Shown here: positions 1-9,136 of the stretch, one piece after another | Position numbering within the stretch: the stretch's first letter is position 1 | Layout of the letters: every line of letters starts with the position of its first letter | NCBI RefSeq assembly: GCF_015058545.1 | Contig: NZ_SVCB01000052.1 | Location: 1-24,534 of the forward strand | Origin: Veillonella sp. | GTDB lineage: Bacteria; Bacillota; Negativicutes; Veillonellales; Veillonellaceae | Reading direction: 5' to 3' | Length of the DNA stretch: 24,534 bases | Position numbers and translations under genes: made by a program | Notes under the pieces: generated by a model | Database searches by the model: none | The model's input: the letters and a program-made list of their open reading frames with translations, nothing else | Told to the model about the DNA's origin: nothing

Positions 1-139
1 CTGTAGCTCCTGCTGTCGGTCTTGAACCCATTCTATATGCCCATAGGTTATCATCTCTATCACGGAGTATAAATTGATACCCTAAACTACACAACATAGC
101 CATGATTCCCTTTTTGGTGCTATCCAATTCTGAATTCAT
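1..139 (-). CDS. Hypothetical phage protein, 5' part only
   Basis: An open frame of 46 codons runs off the left edge. It begins MNSELDSTKKGIMAMLC and continues with a Tyr/Arg/Asp-rich stretch. The ATG at 139 overlaps the TGA of the upstream helicase gene in an ATGA arrangement, and a GGAGAA ribosome site lies about 7 nt before it, so the start is well supported and translation is probably coupled. I do not recognise the product from this short N-terminus. Its position at the end of the replication module suggests a small accessory protein of early phage functions, but that is inference only. Confidence 0.6.
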   Translation of the reverse strand, partial: MNSELDSTKKGIMAMLCSLGYQFILRDRDDNLWAYRMGSRPTAGAT

Positions 140-1521
140 AAGCATTCTCCTTTCACTGTTTCATATAGCGACTTTCTATATTTAATCGCATCCAGTAATT
201 CATTCTGACCGGCTTCCTTTTTAGCGATAGCCCGCATAACTTGCTCGTCCATAGTTCCGACAGTTACCAAATGATGGATAATAACGGCCTCGGACTGACC
301 TTGCCTGTATAATCGTGCATTGGCCTGTTGATATTGTTCCAGACTCCACGTTAAGCCGTACCACACGATAATATGTCCACCGGCTTGTAAATTAAGCCCG
401 TAACCAGCCGATGCCGGATGTGCGAGTAGCATATCAATTCGCCCTTGATTCCAATCTGCGACATCAGCATCAGTCTTTAATTCTCGTGCGTTAGGAAAGG
501 CCTTCTTAATCGCTGTCAAATCGTGACGGAAATTATAAAATACCAACATCGGTTTTCCTGCATTCGTATCAGCCAATTCTTTCAGCACTTCTAATTTCTG
601 CTCATGGATTTTCGTACAGTGCTTGTCTTCGTCGTACACATACCCGTTAGCCATCTGTAACAGCTTATTCGCAACAGCAGCGGCAGTTAGTGCAATTATT
701 TCACTATCTGCCAAGGCCAATACATGCTGTCGCTCCATCGTTTGATACAAGGCTTTTTCTGCATCGGTCATCTCCACTCGAATTACATTGTCAATACGTT
801 TTGGCAAGGATAAATAATCCGCAGCCTTTAAGCTCATACACACTGATTGCAATCGTTTGTAAATATCTAATTCAGCAGATGCCTTTAATCGGTAACTATA
901 TACAACGTGGCCATTGGTTTTATCCGGTACGAAATATCTGTCTCGGTATTCGGTAATCGTACGACCTAGTCGCTCACCTCCATCTAATAAATAGATTTGG
1001 GACCACAGGTCCATCAATGTATTTGGCGCAGGTGTCCCGGTTAAAACAACGACACGATCAAACAGTCCGCGGAATTTACGCAATGCCTTAAACCGTTTTG
1101 CTCTTGGATTCTTAAAACTACTGCTCTCATCCACCACCAACATATCAAATGGCCATTGCCGTATGTTATGTACATAATATTCGCATAACCATGTTACATT
1201 TTCTCGGTTAATCACATACACATCGGCTTTTGTGTGTAATGCATCAATTCGTTGTTTGGCACTACCCAGCACCTTTACAATTTTAAGATTCTTCGTCTCG
1301 TCCCATTTAGCAGCTTCCTGCACCCAGGTACTTTCAGCTACTTTCTTTGGTGCTATCAATAGAACCTTGGTAACCTCAAACCGGTTATTGATTAACTGAT
1401 TAATGGCCATCAACGTGCAGATACTTTTACCAAGCCCCATATCGAGTAGCAGTCCGTAGTGTGTATTCGTTACAATCCGGTCTATGGCTATCGATTGATA
1501 GGGGTGCGGAACAAACTTCAT
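136..1521 (-). CDS. SNF2-family DEAD/DEAH-type helicase (phage)
   Basis: A 461-residue superfamily 2 ATPase of the SNF2 type common in Firmicute phage replication modules. Visible motifs in order: Walker A DMGLGKS (27-33), motif II DESS (131-134), motif III TGTP (161-164) and motif VI QANARLYRQGQ (about 399-409), which also carries the arginine finger. The two RecA-like domains fill the whole length, so this is a minimal translocase without added targeting domains. It probably remodels DNA or displaces proteins during phage replication or recombination; the exact substrate is unknown. The start ATG overlaps the stop of the VRR-NUC gene (ATGA), and its own stop overlaps the next gene the same way, so the three are likely translated as a coupled set. 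Confidence 0.93.
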   Translation of the reverse strand: MKFVPHPYQSIAIDRIVTNTHYGLLLDMGLGKSICTLMAINQLINNRFEVTKVLLIAPKKVAESTWVQEAAKWDETKNLKIVKVLGSAKQRIDALHTKADVYVINRENVTWLCEYYVHNIRQWPFDMLVVDESSSFKNPRAKRFKALRKFRGLFDRVVVLTGTPAPNTLMDLWSQIYLLDGGERLGRTITEYRDRYFVPDKTNGHVVYSYRLKASAELDIYKRLQSVCMSLKAADYLSLPKRIDNVIRVEMTDAEKALYQTMERQHVLALADSEIIALTAAAVANKLLQMANGYVYDEDKHCTKIHEQKLEVLKELADTNAGKPMLVFYNFRHDLTAIKKAFPNARELKTDADVADWNQGRIDMLLAHPASAGYGLNLQAGGHIIVWYGLTWSLEQYQQANARLYRQGQSEAVIIHHLVTVGTMDEQVMRAIAKKEAGQNELLDAIKYRKSLYETVKGECL

Positions 1522-1802
1522 AAGCCCGCCTCGGTGAAGAAGTTAATCACACCATTCTTACCTTGTACCACACTGACCTGTGCGTGATGCTCTTTCAGTC
1601 TTAAAATCTGCACCTGCTGCGTAGGTGAAAGCCTGCCTGTTGTAGTTTTCAACTCAATAAAATGCACCTGCCCTGTACGGGTAATTAAAATTCTATCCGG
1701 CACACCGTCGTTACCGGGGGACACGAATTTATAAAATAGGCATCCTCTTTTTTGAGCCTCCGATTTCATAAAGGCCTCAACCTGTTTTTCAGTCCATTCC
1801 AT
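1518..1802 (-). CDS. VRR-NUC domain nuclease (phage)
   Basis: A 94-residue stand-alone PD-(D/E)XK nuclease of the VRR-NUC family. The core reads G-N-D-G-V-P-D-R-I followed by F-I-E-L-K-T, giving the catalytic Asp and the ELK pair, then a conserved G-x-L-S-x-x-Q. Family members act on branched DNA structures and are very often encoded beside SNF2 helicases in phages, as here. I chose ATG 1802 rather than ATG 1811: an AAGGA ribosome site abuts the upstream ATG with no spacing but lies 9 nt from ATG 1802. The stop overlaps the helicase start. The AT-rich repeat region lies directly upstream, so this gene's transcription passes through or begins in it. Confidence 0.9.
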   Translation of the reverse strand: MEWTEKQVEAFMKSEAQKRGCLFYKFVSPGNDGVPDRILITRTGQVHFIELKTTTGRLSPTQQVQILRLKEHHAQVSVVQGKNGVINFFTEAGL

Positions 1803-1829
1803 ATACACCATTCCTTCGAATATTTGTGT

Positions 1830-2136
1830 GTAGCCAATGTAGCCAATTATTGGCCAAAACTATATATAGGCTATTTTTTAGATATACACTAATATATATA
1901 CACGCGTATATACAATATTATTATATTTATAATTAATTAGTAATAATTGGCTACATTGGCTACATTACACATATAAATATAATAGTAATCGTACTTTAAG
2001 CCGTAGCCAATTCCGTAACCAATCCCGTAGCCGTATCCAATTTTATAGCATATATCTATAATCTTCTATGTATAAAGAAGTATAATTATTAAATCTATAA
2101 AATTAGATATAACAATTGGCTACGGTAATTGGCTAC
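1830..2136. repeat. Direct and inverted ATTGGCTAC boxes in AT-rich gap (candidate origin)
   Basis: The gap 1,812-2,163 holds four clusters of a 9-bp box. GTAGCCAAT stands twice in tandem at 1830-1847, and its inverse ATTGGCTAC twice at 1946-1963; with flanks, 1830-1851 and 1942-1963 form a perfect 22-bp inverted repeat. A third cluster at 2001-2041 has CCGTAGCCAAT, CCGTAACCAAT and degenerate copies at about 12-bp spacing. The fourth, at 2115-2136, has two ATTGGCTAC copies 13 bp apart and is inverted to the third. Between clusters one and two lies a near-palindrome around ACGCGT (about 1895-1915) inside almost pure A+T. This is what iterons plus a DNA-unwinding element look like. Functional assignment is inference; a transcriptional control site is the alternative. 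Confidence 0.6.
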
Positions 2137-2163
2137 ACCTCTGGAACACCGTTTTCGATAAAA

Positions 2164-4581
2164 TCACAGCTTATTGTGTCCTCTGTCCGAGGGCACAAAC
2201 GCTTTTTGCACACCATATAATTTACCAAAACGTAATTTACCGGAACCCTTATTATACGGCTCCCATCCTTGCAATGATTGCAGAATATCAATGAGTTCAC
2301 GGGCTTTAGCATTTGACAGTGTTTTACGGTCCCCGTTCAACACTTCACACCAAATCTCAAGAGCACAGACCTTTTCTCGTGGCTTACCGCCCTTCTCTTC
2401 GTCGTATGACTCAAGATAGGCTCTACGGTCATATAGGTCCTTGCTATCCCAGTTAGGTGGTAGCAGTACCGACAAATATTCTTCGATAAGACCTGTAAGC
2501 TCTGAGCCTTCCGTGTGAGATTGCTGTATTTTAATCGCTTCCTGTTCCAGTGACTCATCCAATACTAATGACTCACCATTAGCCCACAGCATAAACGCCT
2601 CCGCCCAAATTTGGTCTACTTCGTCTTTTGATAAATCCCACGAGTTGCGCACTTTCCGCTGCTTATTACCACTAATTGGCCAAAAGCGTCGGTTACCGGT
2701 GCGATCCTTTAAAAACAATAAATTATTCGTGGAGCCGGCGAACACGCACTGTCTTGGGTATTCTTCCGTTCGGCGGCCATACGGGACTCTAAATCGGTCT
2801 GTAGTACGACTCAGGAATGCCTTAACGATTTCGTTATCGTTTTTATACGTCGGCGATAACTCGGCCAATTCATTAATCCAGGCACCCTGTATTTGTTCTA
2901 AGGCGTCTTTGGTCTTGATATCCTGTAAGGTATTGTTAAACCATTTACCGCCCAACCGCTCCAAAATAACCGACTTACCAAGCCCTTGCTCGCCGTATAA
3001 TACAATGGCCGTATCAAACTTTATGCCGGGCTCCATAACGCGGGCTATGGCTCCGCATAGCCATTTTCTCGTAACTGCTCTGATATACGGAGTATCTTCG
3101 GCACCGATAAAATCAATGAATAAGGAATCGACGCGTTCCGTACCGTCCCAATTTAGAGCTGTTAAGTATTCGCGGACAGGATGAAATTTATTTTGGTTCA
3201 TGACCTCGGTAATCGCATCATCGATAATGCCCTTGCCCTTAATTTGATATACCGTAGATAAGTAATTCCGTATACAAGCATCATCGGTGTCCCCCCATAA
3301 ATCACTACCGTTTACGGTACGCCACGGCAGATTACCGAGCACGACAATTCGATGTGCGAACTCGTCCAGGCCGAACCGCTGCTTTAATTTTGGATCATGT
3401 TGCAGAATCCAAATGCAGTTATAGGGGTTTGACTCCGGGACGCCCGCCTTAGTACGTTGTAATTTACGCATCCAGCTATCATCCGCATCATCGTCGATTA
3501 AATCCTCGATATTGTCGAATTCGTTGCTATACTTAGCGGCCCGTTCTTTATCGAGTAATACCGGAGCCGCACCATCTTCATTTACAAAGTTCATCATCGC
3601 CTTGAACGATGGTCTTGCATCAGCCCTCGTTTTAGCGTCACAATCTTCATCGAGTGAGCCGAATTTATGGATACGGACCAAATCAAATGCATTGGCCAAC
3701 TTACCACTTAACGGGTCAGTACCATGGTGGCTATAAGCGAACGTGTCGTTATCATATACGACAAGCCCTGCCACGGTAGAGCCGGCTTTATAGGTATACC
3801 GATTCGCCGTATCACACGGTGCATATATATCCGGTAAGAATTTATCGATAGCAGCTGTTATACTGTAACTCCGACAAAAGGCACCGATGAGCCCAGATTT
3901 GGCCAAAGGATTACCTTGCTTTTTGGCACTATGTGCCATGAGCGTTTCCACTCTTGAACTTGTTGGCCAAAGGCTAACATCAGTCCAGTCTGTATAAGTG
4001 GCCAATATATCGTCTACCGGTAACAGTGAACCTTCGTGATGCTGAAATACGTACTCCACATCTTTCGGATGACTTGGCCAATACATAAGCCGTTCCGGTT
4101 GATGTGTAGACGGGTCAAATGACTCTATTCCGATGGATTCGGCTATTCGCCGTGACACCGCTTGAAACTCATCCGGAAGCATCGGTCTGTCGGACGGTAC
4201 AATAATTCGGTATCGTGGTTGTTTTTCCGTGTGGCTATGTGTGCTATATAATACATATTCATAGCTATCAAGTGCTAAATCGAGCATCATCAGGAAATCA
4301 TCGTCCGGACTATCCGCGTCAAGCGTCAACAAATATCGCTGCTTTACGGCACCTTTAACGCGTCGGCCGTTTTTAGGGATATAACCTCCGACAAAACCGC
4401 CTACGTCTTTGACGTCGCCCTGCTGTGATTTATTCATCCGCTTATATTCGGATGCCGTTTCTTTAGTTACAGTAGCCTTACTTAGTTGTGTTACGAGTTC
4501 AGACCATTTTAGTTCTTCGGTCTTCCAGCTACGGGCGTAGCGATTTGTGCCCGTAGCTATTTTTATAGTAATGTCGCTCAA
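2164..4581 (-). CDS. Phage primase-helicase, Prim-Pol-like N-terminus and VirE/VapE-type ATPase
   Basis: An 805-residue replication protein. The N-terminal third shows primase-polymerase-like features: an acidic pair in LTLDAD (85-90), YSTHSHTEKQPRYRIIVPS, and QPERLMYWPS. The C-terminal half matches the virulence-associated E family, a superfamily 3-like helicase, with Walker A YGEQGLGKS (about 529-537), an INELAEL Walker B-like segment and a GSTN sensor (about 617). It should prime and unwind phage DNA. The start codon is TTG at 4581: an AGGAGG sits 9 nt upstream and the next in-frame ATG is 48 codons in. The TTG overlaps the TGA of the PcfJ-like gene. The repeat-rich gap follows its stop directly, consistent with an origin beside its replication initiator or helicase. 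Confidence 0.9.
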   Translation of the reverse strand: MSDITIKIATGTNRYARSWKTEELKWSELVTQLSKATVTKETASEYKRMNKSQQGDVKDVGGFVGGYIPKNGRRVKGAVKQRYLLTLDADSPDDDFLMMLDLALDSYEYVLYSTHSHTEKQPRYRIIVPSDRPMLPDEFQAVSRRIAESIGIESFDPSTHQPERLMYWPSHPKDVEYVFQHHEGSLLPVDDILATYTDWTDVSLWPTSSRVETLMAHSAKKQGNPLAKSGLIGAFCRSYSITAAIDKFLPDIYAPCDTANRYTYKAGSTVAGLVVYDNDTFAYSHHGTDPLSGKLANAFDLVRIHKFGSLDEDCDAKTRADARPSFKAMMNFVNEDGAAPVLLDKERAAKYSNEFDNIEDLIDDDADDSWMRKLQRTKAGVPESNPYNCIWILQHDPKLKQRFGLDEFAHRIVVLGNLPWRTVNGSDLWGDTDDACIRNYLSTVYQIKGKGIIDDAITEVMNQNKFHPVREYLTALNWDGTERVDSLFIDFIGAEDTPYIRAVTRKWLCGAIARVMEPGIKFDTAIVLYGEQGLGKSVILERLGGKWFNNTLQDIKTKDALEQIQGAWINELAELSPTYKNDNEIVKAFLSRTTDRFRVPYGRRTEEYPRQCVFAGSTNNLLFLKDRTGNRRFWPISGNKQRKVRNSWDLSKDEVDQIWAEAFMLWANGESLVLDESLEQEAIKIQQSHTEGSELTGLIEEYLSVLLPPNWDSKDLYDRRAYLESYDEEKGGKPREKVCALEIWCEVLNGDRKTLSNAKARELIDILQSLQGWEPYNKGSGKLRFGKLYGVQKAFVPSDRGHNKL

Positions 4582-6242
4582 ATCGCCGTGCCTCCTAACC
4601 TTGCAATGTCGTAATTATACTTAAATGCATTTAACTTAACCTTATCCGCCCAATCGACTACCGCTTTATTCAATACCGGATCTTCTCGCACCGGATGATT
4701 ACAATTAAGCTTAGCCTGATGAATCTGCACAAAGCTTAAACCGTCATCACGAGGTGTTACTTCGATACAAGCTTGCAATTCATTGTTCTTCGAAACCACC
4801 ACGATAGCCACAGCTCCTTTGATTACTCGGTCAGCGTAGGTCGCTACACAATTATGTAGCTTAGTACCGATGTCCACTAATGCGTGTGTTTCCTTCGGCA
4901 CGCTAAACTCGTAACCGTCAATTGTTGCCTCGAGGCGTTTGTAAATGTCAGATTGTTGGATACTTTTATTTTTTACCTTCTCTTTTTTAGACATCAAAAC
5001 TAGCGTATCATGCACATCTCTTGCCTTAACTCGTTGCGACCAAAAGTCTTTACGGTTTTGACGAGATAAGCGGAAATACGTTTCGGCCGCATCTCTCAAT
5101 TGGTAAAAGTCCTTAACAGAGGTTACTAAATTTACGGCAGCACTTTCGCCTCGAACATAGCGATAAATTGATAAAAACTCAGGCAATCGAGTACAAGCTA
5201 TAAACTGCCAATGATTACGTCCATACTCATTTTGGGATGCCGTAAAGAAAGAGGATAATGTGCGTTCATAATTAGGATTATCTGAGAAAGCATTTATTAA
5301 CGATAGTACATTAATAGCCCAGAACGGCCGTGTCTGTAATAGTTGTCGAGTGTGCCTGTTATTCTTTAGCCGATAAACTTTAATTAAGGCATTAATCCAC
5401 GAAGTACCTGAACGCGTTAATTCCAATAGGTCTCCCATAGGTTGAGCAATATGGCTGTATTGATTTTCTATATAATCCGACAAAAGTTCCTCGCTTACGG
5501 ACGGGCCGTCTGGTGCCGCCATTCTAAATACCAGTGTATCGAACAGACCTTTAAACACGCCTGCGGAGCACGACATACTAACTGTTTGACGAATTCCCGG
5601 AACCTTATAGCCAACACGTTTACTTAATTTCTCCAAAAAAGCCTTTTTTAGAATGGTTGTAAACGATTTTAACTCTTCTTTATATTCAACTAATAAACTT
5701 TGATAGGTTCCTCTTAACCAGTAAAAAGGCGTGGATGGATCAAAGTATCCCGGTGGTTTGAAATCCGGAATAACTTCAATTAAACTACTGCGGGCAATGC
5801 CACGCCGAATGTAGAGCACTCGACGCTGTTTAAAATCAAATCGTACAATATCCGTTCGTTTAGATTTATGCCCTTTTATAATTTGACGAAGGCCTTGGTC
5901 CCCATCAACGATTACCGAATCATATTTAAAAATAACGTCGATTTCGGTTCTGCGACTAACTATAGATAGGTCCATAGTTAAAGGAATACGATTCTCGTCT
6001 TCAGCATTTATAGTAAATGTATCACAGTTTACCTCTTGGCCACAAAACGGGCAATGATAATTCTCTGAATAATAGGAATCCACTTGTACAGAAAACCCGT
6101 TTGGCCGCATCGGCCAATAACAGGTAAAACTTCCTCCACAATTAACGTGATATTGAATAGCCGGTTTCCACGTTCCTATTTGTTTCCGTCGTACGACTTC
6201 AAATAACCGTGGCACCTTTAGCTGAAATAATACCGTACTCAT
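4578..6242 (-). CDS. PcfJ-like protein with N-terminal zinc-knuckle cysteines
   Basis: A 554-residue protein whose C-terminal part (about 454-514) carries the PcfJ-like signature: a D-I-G-T-K-L-H-N-C-V-A-T-Y-A-D-R-V segment followed by a short beta region with I-E and Q-I-H-Q-A-K-L-N. The N-terminus has cysteines at about 35, 41, 64, 67 and 73, including CPFC, likely a metal site. PcfJ was named from an enterococcal conjugative plasmid, and relatives occur in Firmicute phages and plasmids; the molecular function is not established. Here it lies between the polymerase group and the primase-helicase and overlaps the latter's TTG start, so it should be co-translated with replication proteins. 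ATG 6242 is used; AGGACGG lies a little over 10 nt upstream. Confidence 0.78.
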   Translation of the reverse strand: MSTVLFQLKVPRLFEVVRRKQIGTWKPAIQYHVNCGGSFTCYWPMRPNGFSVQVDSYYSENYHCPFCGQEVNCDTFTINAEDENRIPLTMDLSIVSRRTEIDVIFKYDSVIVDGDQGLRQIIKGHKSKRTDIVRFDFKQRRVLYIRRGIARSSLIEVIPDFKPPGYFDPSTPFYWLRGTYQSLLVEYKEELKSFTTILKKAFLEKLSKRVGYKVPGIRQTVSMSCSAGVFKGLFDTLVFRMAAPDGPSVSEELLSDYIENQYSHIAQPMGDLLELTRSGTSWINALIKVYRLKNNRHTRQLLQTRPFWAINVLSLINAFSDNPNYERTLSSFFTASQNEYGRNHWQFIACTRLPEFLSIYRYVRGESAAVNLVTSVKDFYQLRDAAETYFRLSRQNRKDFWSQRVKARDVHDTLVLMSKKEKVKNKSIQQSDIYKRLEATIDGYEFSVPKETHALVDIGTKLHNCVATYADRVIKGAVAIVVVSKNNELQACIEVTPRDDGLSFVQIHQAKLNCNHPVREDPVLNKAVVDWADKVKLNAFKYNYDIARLGGTAI

Positions 6243-6256
6243 ACATTGCTACCGTC

Positions 6257-6595
6257 CTATAATAAATCATCAAAATCATCTGTTTCTTGAGCGACTTCCG
6301 GTTCTGCCGGAGCTTCTGATGCAGTAGCCGGTTCTTCAACAGGTTCCGCTTTTTTCTTCCGGGTAGTGCGTTTTTTCGGTTTTGTTTCGGCCGTAGTTTC
6401 GGTGTCTTTAGCATCCGCTTTTTTGGATTCTTCTTGTTTGGCCAGAACTTCGAGCCCTAGCTTGCAAGCAGTTAAGCACCCGTCGCAATAATCGAGAGCG
6501 GCTTGTTTACTATCACCGTCTTCAGCTTGTAACACCAATTCACGTAAATATTTAATAGCTTCTTCTTGTTGCTTAATCTGCGACTTGCCAATCAT
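6257..6595 (-). CDS. Small phage protein with Lys/Ala/Glu linker and acidic DDFDDLL tail
   Basis: A 112-residue protein in two parts. Residues 1 to about 55 look helical and include a CDGC pair; the rest is a low-complexity linker, first basic (KPKKRTTRKKK) and then acidic and Pro/Ala-rich, ending ETDDFDDLL. I do not recognise a named family. The tail closely resembles those of the DUF2815 and DUF2800 proteins encoded just upstream, so it may bind the same partner. It starts at ATG 6595 behind AGAGGAGG and sits 14 nt after the polymerase stop. Flexible linkers ending in acidic tips are typical of ssDNA-binding accessory factors, so a role at the replication fork is a reasonable but untested guess. 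Confidence 0.7.
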   Translation of the reverse strand: MIGKSQIKQQEEAIKYLRELVLQAEDGDSKQAALDYCDGCLTACKLGLEVLAKQEESKKADAKDTETTAETKPKKRTTRKKKAEPVEEPATASEAPAEPEVAQETDDFDDLL

Positions 6596-6609
6596 GATAA
6601 TTCCTCCTC

Positions 6610-8550
6610 TTAATCTTTCATGTAATATGGATTTTCAAAGCCCGCTGCATTTAATATCAAACCGTCACACCACGGTTCCGGTTCACACATGATCTTAATT
6701 ACTTCGTCCAAACTACCGACACCTATAGGCGCTTCAATGACTACTTCATCGTGTATGTGAGCACAGATTTTGTAGCCGTGCTTATATAACCGATACATTG
6801 CGCCGGCTAAGCAGTCACGCGCAATGGCCTGCACAATGTTTTCTGTTAATTTACCGCCATAGGTTTCGAGGCGTTCCCATTTGTTGGCCATCTGATTCAT
6901 ACCCATATAGGTAATAGACTCGCCACCAAAACGATTTTCGCCGATGCGCGGTTTCGTATAGGCCAATCGACGGCCACTCGGTAATGTGATAAATAAGGCA
7001 CCGTCTCTACGTTCAAATCGTAAGCCTCGATGGATAATAGTAACAGGCCCGCCTTTTCTAATTGCTTCTTTTGCCGCAAAATCTACATCATTCCATAGCT
7101 TAATGATTCGAGGTGATGCAGCACGCCATTTTCTTACAATATCTGGCAATTCGTCTTCGGCGATACCGCCTTTTAAAGCGCCCATTGCAATCAATGCTTT
7201 AACACCGCCGCCATAACCGAGAGCCAACTCAGCCACTTTTCCTTTTTGCCGGAGATGGCCGTTCACACCATGCTTTTCAACTGGAACATGAAACATATTA
7301 GAAGCTGATGCACAGTAAATATCGCCACCTTCGGCGAATACCTTCTGACGCCATTTTTCACTACATAACCAAGCAATGACCCTGGCTTCGATAGCACTAA
7401 AATCGGCCACAATAAAGCGATTTCCCGGTTCAGCCACTAAGGCTGTGCGAATGAGCTGAGACAGTGTATCAGACACATCGCCATATAGTAACTCAAACAT
7501 TTCTAAATCGCCTTGCTTGAGCGCGTCTCTGGCGGTGTCCAAATCCTCAAGGTAGTTACGAGGTAGGTTCTGCAACTGCACAATACGTCCGGCCCAACGT
7601 CCGGTTCTCATGGCACCATAAAACTGTAGCATACCGTGAATACGTTCGTCCGAGCATTCTGCATTACGCATAGCCGCATATTTTTTCACGCTTGTTTTCC
7701 CGAGCATCTGCCTTAGTTCCAATACACGACGAACATCAGCCGGTAAATCCTCAGCCAATAAATCAGCCACTACAGCTTTAGTCATACCGGGGATTTCATG
7801 GCCAAGTCGATTTTCTATCCATTCTTTAAGTTGCAAAGGGCTGTTCGGGTTTTCAAGCCCTGTCAAAGCACTGGCTTCAACTGTCAATTTACGCTTGAAT
7901 TCATCGTCGAAAGCTAAGGCATTGTCTATCATTTCGTTATCAACGGCGATACCATTACGGTTAATGGCCAAGTCCATGAGCCAATACTCGTGTTCAATGT
8001 CCGGCGGTTTAAGTGGTAACAGGCGGTTACGAATGGCACGCTCCACCACAACGTCTTGCCTATTATATTCAATGTACTCGGCCCACCGTTCCGGGTCGTT
8101 TTCCGGTAAATTACGAGTACGACCTTTATTCGACTTTGTCGGTTTACACGGAACCGAGAAATACTGAATCAGTGATTTACCACGAGAGTCTTTTTCGACT
8201 CCAAGTTTTAACGCCTTAGATACAGCGTCCAAGGATGTAGGTAGAGAGCAATATAACGCTAATACGGAGGTACACTCCCAGTTTGTAATGTCCATATCCG
8301 GATATATCTTTTGCAGACAGGTCATCTCAAAGGCGGCATTGAACGCAGTCTTTGTTATGTCCGGATTGTGAAGAGCCGCCACTACTTGTGGCGGCAGCTC
8401 TTCTTTTGTTAGGTCCACAACCTCGACCGGACCGTCGTCAAAACAATATCCGAATAATAGAATCTCAAACGAAGGATCATCTACGTACCGATACACGCTA
8501 TATTTAATCGGGCACTCGCTGTACGTTTCGATGTCGATTGAAAGTTCCAT
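6610..8550 (-). CDS. Phage family A DNA polymerase with 3'-5' exonuclease domain
   Basis: A 646-residue replicative polymerase of the phage DNA polymerase I type. The exonuclease domain shows DIETY (6-10), the NAAFE segment (71-75) and YNRQDVV (162-168), giving the expected acidic residues. Polymerase motifs are complete: motif A VADFSAIEAR (381-390), motif B from RQKGKVAELALGYGGG (about 434-449) and motif C HIHDEV (598-603). There is no 5'-3' exonuclease domain, as in T7-like enzymes. It copies the phage genome with the DUF2815 ssDNA-binding protein encoded 11 nt upstream. ATG 8550 follows an AGAGGT site. Length and motif spacing look normal, and I see no sign of damage. Confidence 0.97.
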   Translation of the reverse strand: MELSIDIETYSECPIKYSVYRYVDDPSFEILLFGYCFDDGPVEVVDLTKEELPPQVVAALHNPDITKTAFNAAFEMTCLQKIYPDMDITNWECTSVLALYCSLPTSLDAVSKALKLGVEKDSRGKSLIQYFSVPCKPTKSNKGRTRNLPENDPERWAEYIEYNRQDVVVERAIRNRLLPLKPPDIEHEYWLMDLAINRNGIAVDNEMIDNALAFDDEFKRKLTVEASALTGLENPNSPLQLKEWIENRLGHEIPGMTKAVVADLLAEDLPADVRRVLELRQMLGKTSVKKYAAMRNAECSDERIHGMLQFYGAMRTGRWAGRIVQLQNLPRNYLEDLDTARDALKQGDLEMFELLYGDVSDTLSQLIRTALVAEPGNRFIVADFSAIEARVIAWLCSEKWRQKVFAEGGDIYCASASNMFHVPVEKHGVNGHLRQKGKVAELALGYGGGVKALIAMGALKGGIAEDELPDIVRKWRAASPRIIKLWNDVDFAAKEAIRKGGPVTIIHRGLRFERRDGALFITLPSGRRLAYTKPRIGENRFGGESITYMGMNQMANKWERLETYGGKLTENIVQAIARDCLAGAMYRLYKHGYKICAHIHDEVVIEAPIGVGSLDEVIKIMCEPEPWCDGLILNAAGFENPYYMKD

Positions 8551-8561
8551 AGTGGTACCTC

Positions 8562-9122
8562 TTATAAGATATCGGAACCATCATCGACTAAATCATCATC
8601 GAAATCATCAGCCGATACGGTTACACCGCCTAAACGATCACCGTCTTTTACTTTACGCACACCGTTTAAACCAACACCTACACCTTTATTACCGTTGGAG
8701 TTATATACATACAAACCTAAGATGCACTGTGCATAGCATCCGCTGTATACTTCATCTTCCACTTCAAATGGCTCTAACACTTCCTTGTTTACGCCAAGGA
8801 TTTGAGGGCGTTTCGAGTTTTTAGCGTTCACAAAATACTTGCCGGCATACACATCCGGTGCGTTGACCACATAATCAGCGGTATCCGTATCACCGTCACG
8901 AAACGGTACCGTGATAGCTTTCGCATTGTTATTCACTTTAGCAAGGGCTTTCGGATCACGTTTTAATTCTTCAACAGCATCCTGGAATGCTTTCACCGTT
9001 TCTTTGTCATTCTTATCGATTAAAATTTGAGTACTGTAAAACTTATTACCCTGCATATCAGGTTTGGCTTCGGCCAATGTAACATAGGATAAACGTACTA
9101 AACGAGTTTTAACTTTAGACAT
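8562..9122 (-). CDS. DUF2815 family phage ssDNA-binding protein
   Basis: A 186-residue protein of the DUF2815 family, an OB-fold ssDNA-binding protein standard in phages that carry this polymerase and the DUF2800 nuclease. The N-terminus MSKVKTRLVRLSYVTLAEAKP and the central stretch around DVYAGKYFVNAKNSKRP followed by a YSGCYAQ segment are characteristic. The C-terminus is strongly acidic: TVSADDFDDDL, then VDDGSDIL at the very end. In T7 the comparable SSB (gp2.5) uses an acidic C-terminal tail to contact polymerase and helicase, and this tail may act likewise (inference). ATG 9122 is preceded by AGAGGT. The gene sits 14 nt after the DUF2800 gene and 11 nt before the polymerase. Confidence 0.9.
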   Translation of the reverse strand: MSKVKTRLVRLSYVTLAEAKPDMQGNKFYSTQILIDKNDKETVKAFQDAVEELKRDPKALAKVNNNAKAITVPFRDGDTDTADYVVNAPDVYAGKYFVNAKNSKRPQILGVNKEVLEPFEVEDEVYSGCYAQCILGLYVYNSNGNKGVGVGLNGVRKVKDGDRLGGVTVSADDFDDDLVDDGSDIL

Positions 9123-9136
9123 AGTAATTACCTCTT

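Noticed and set aside
1975..2075. A minus-strand frame through the third repeat cluster encoding IGYG repeats
   Set aside because: The 12-bp spacing makes a Tyr/Gly repeat in one frame, but there is no ATG, GTG or TTG start with a ribosome site after the preceding stop, and the inverted copies favour DNA-level function.
2645..3184. A 179-codon plus-strand frame opposite the primase-helicase
   Set aside because: It lies fully inside a gene with complete conserved motifs on the other strand and has no family resemblance or promoter.
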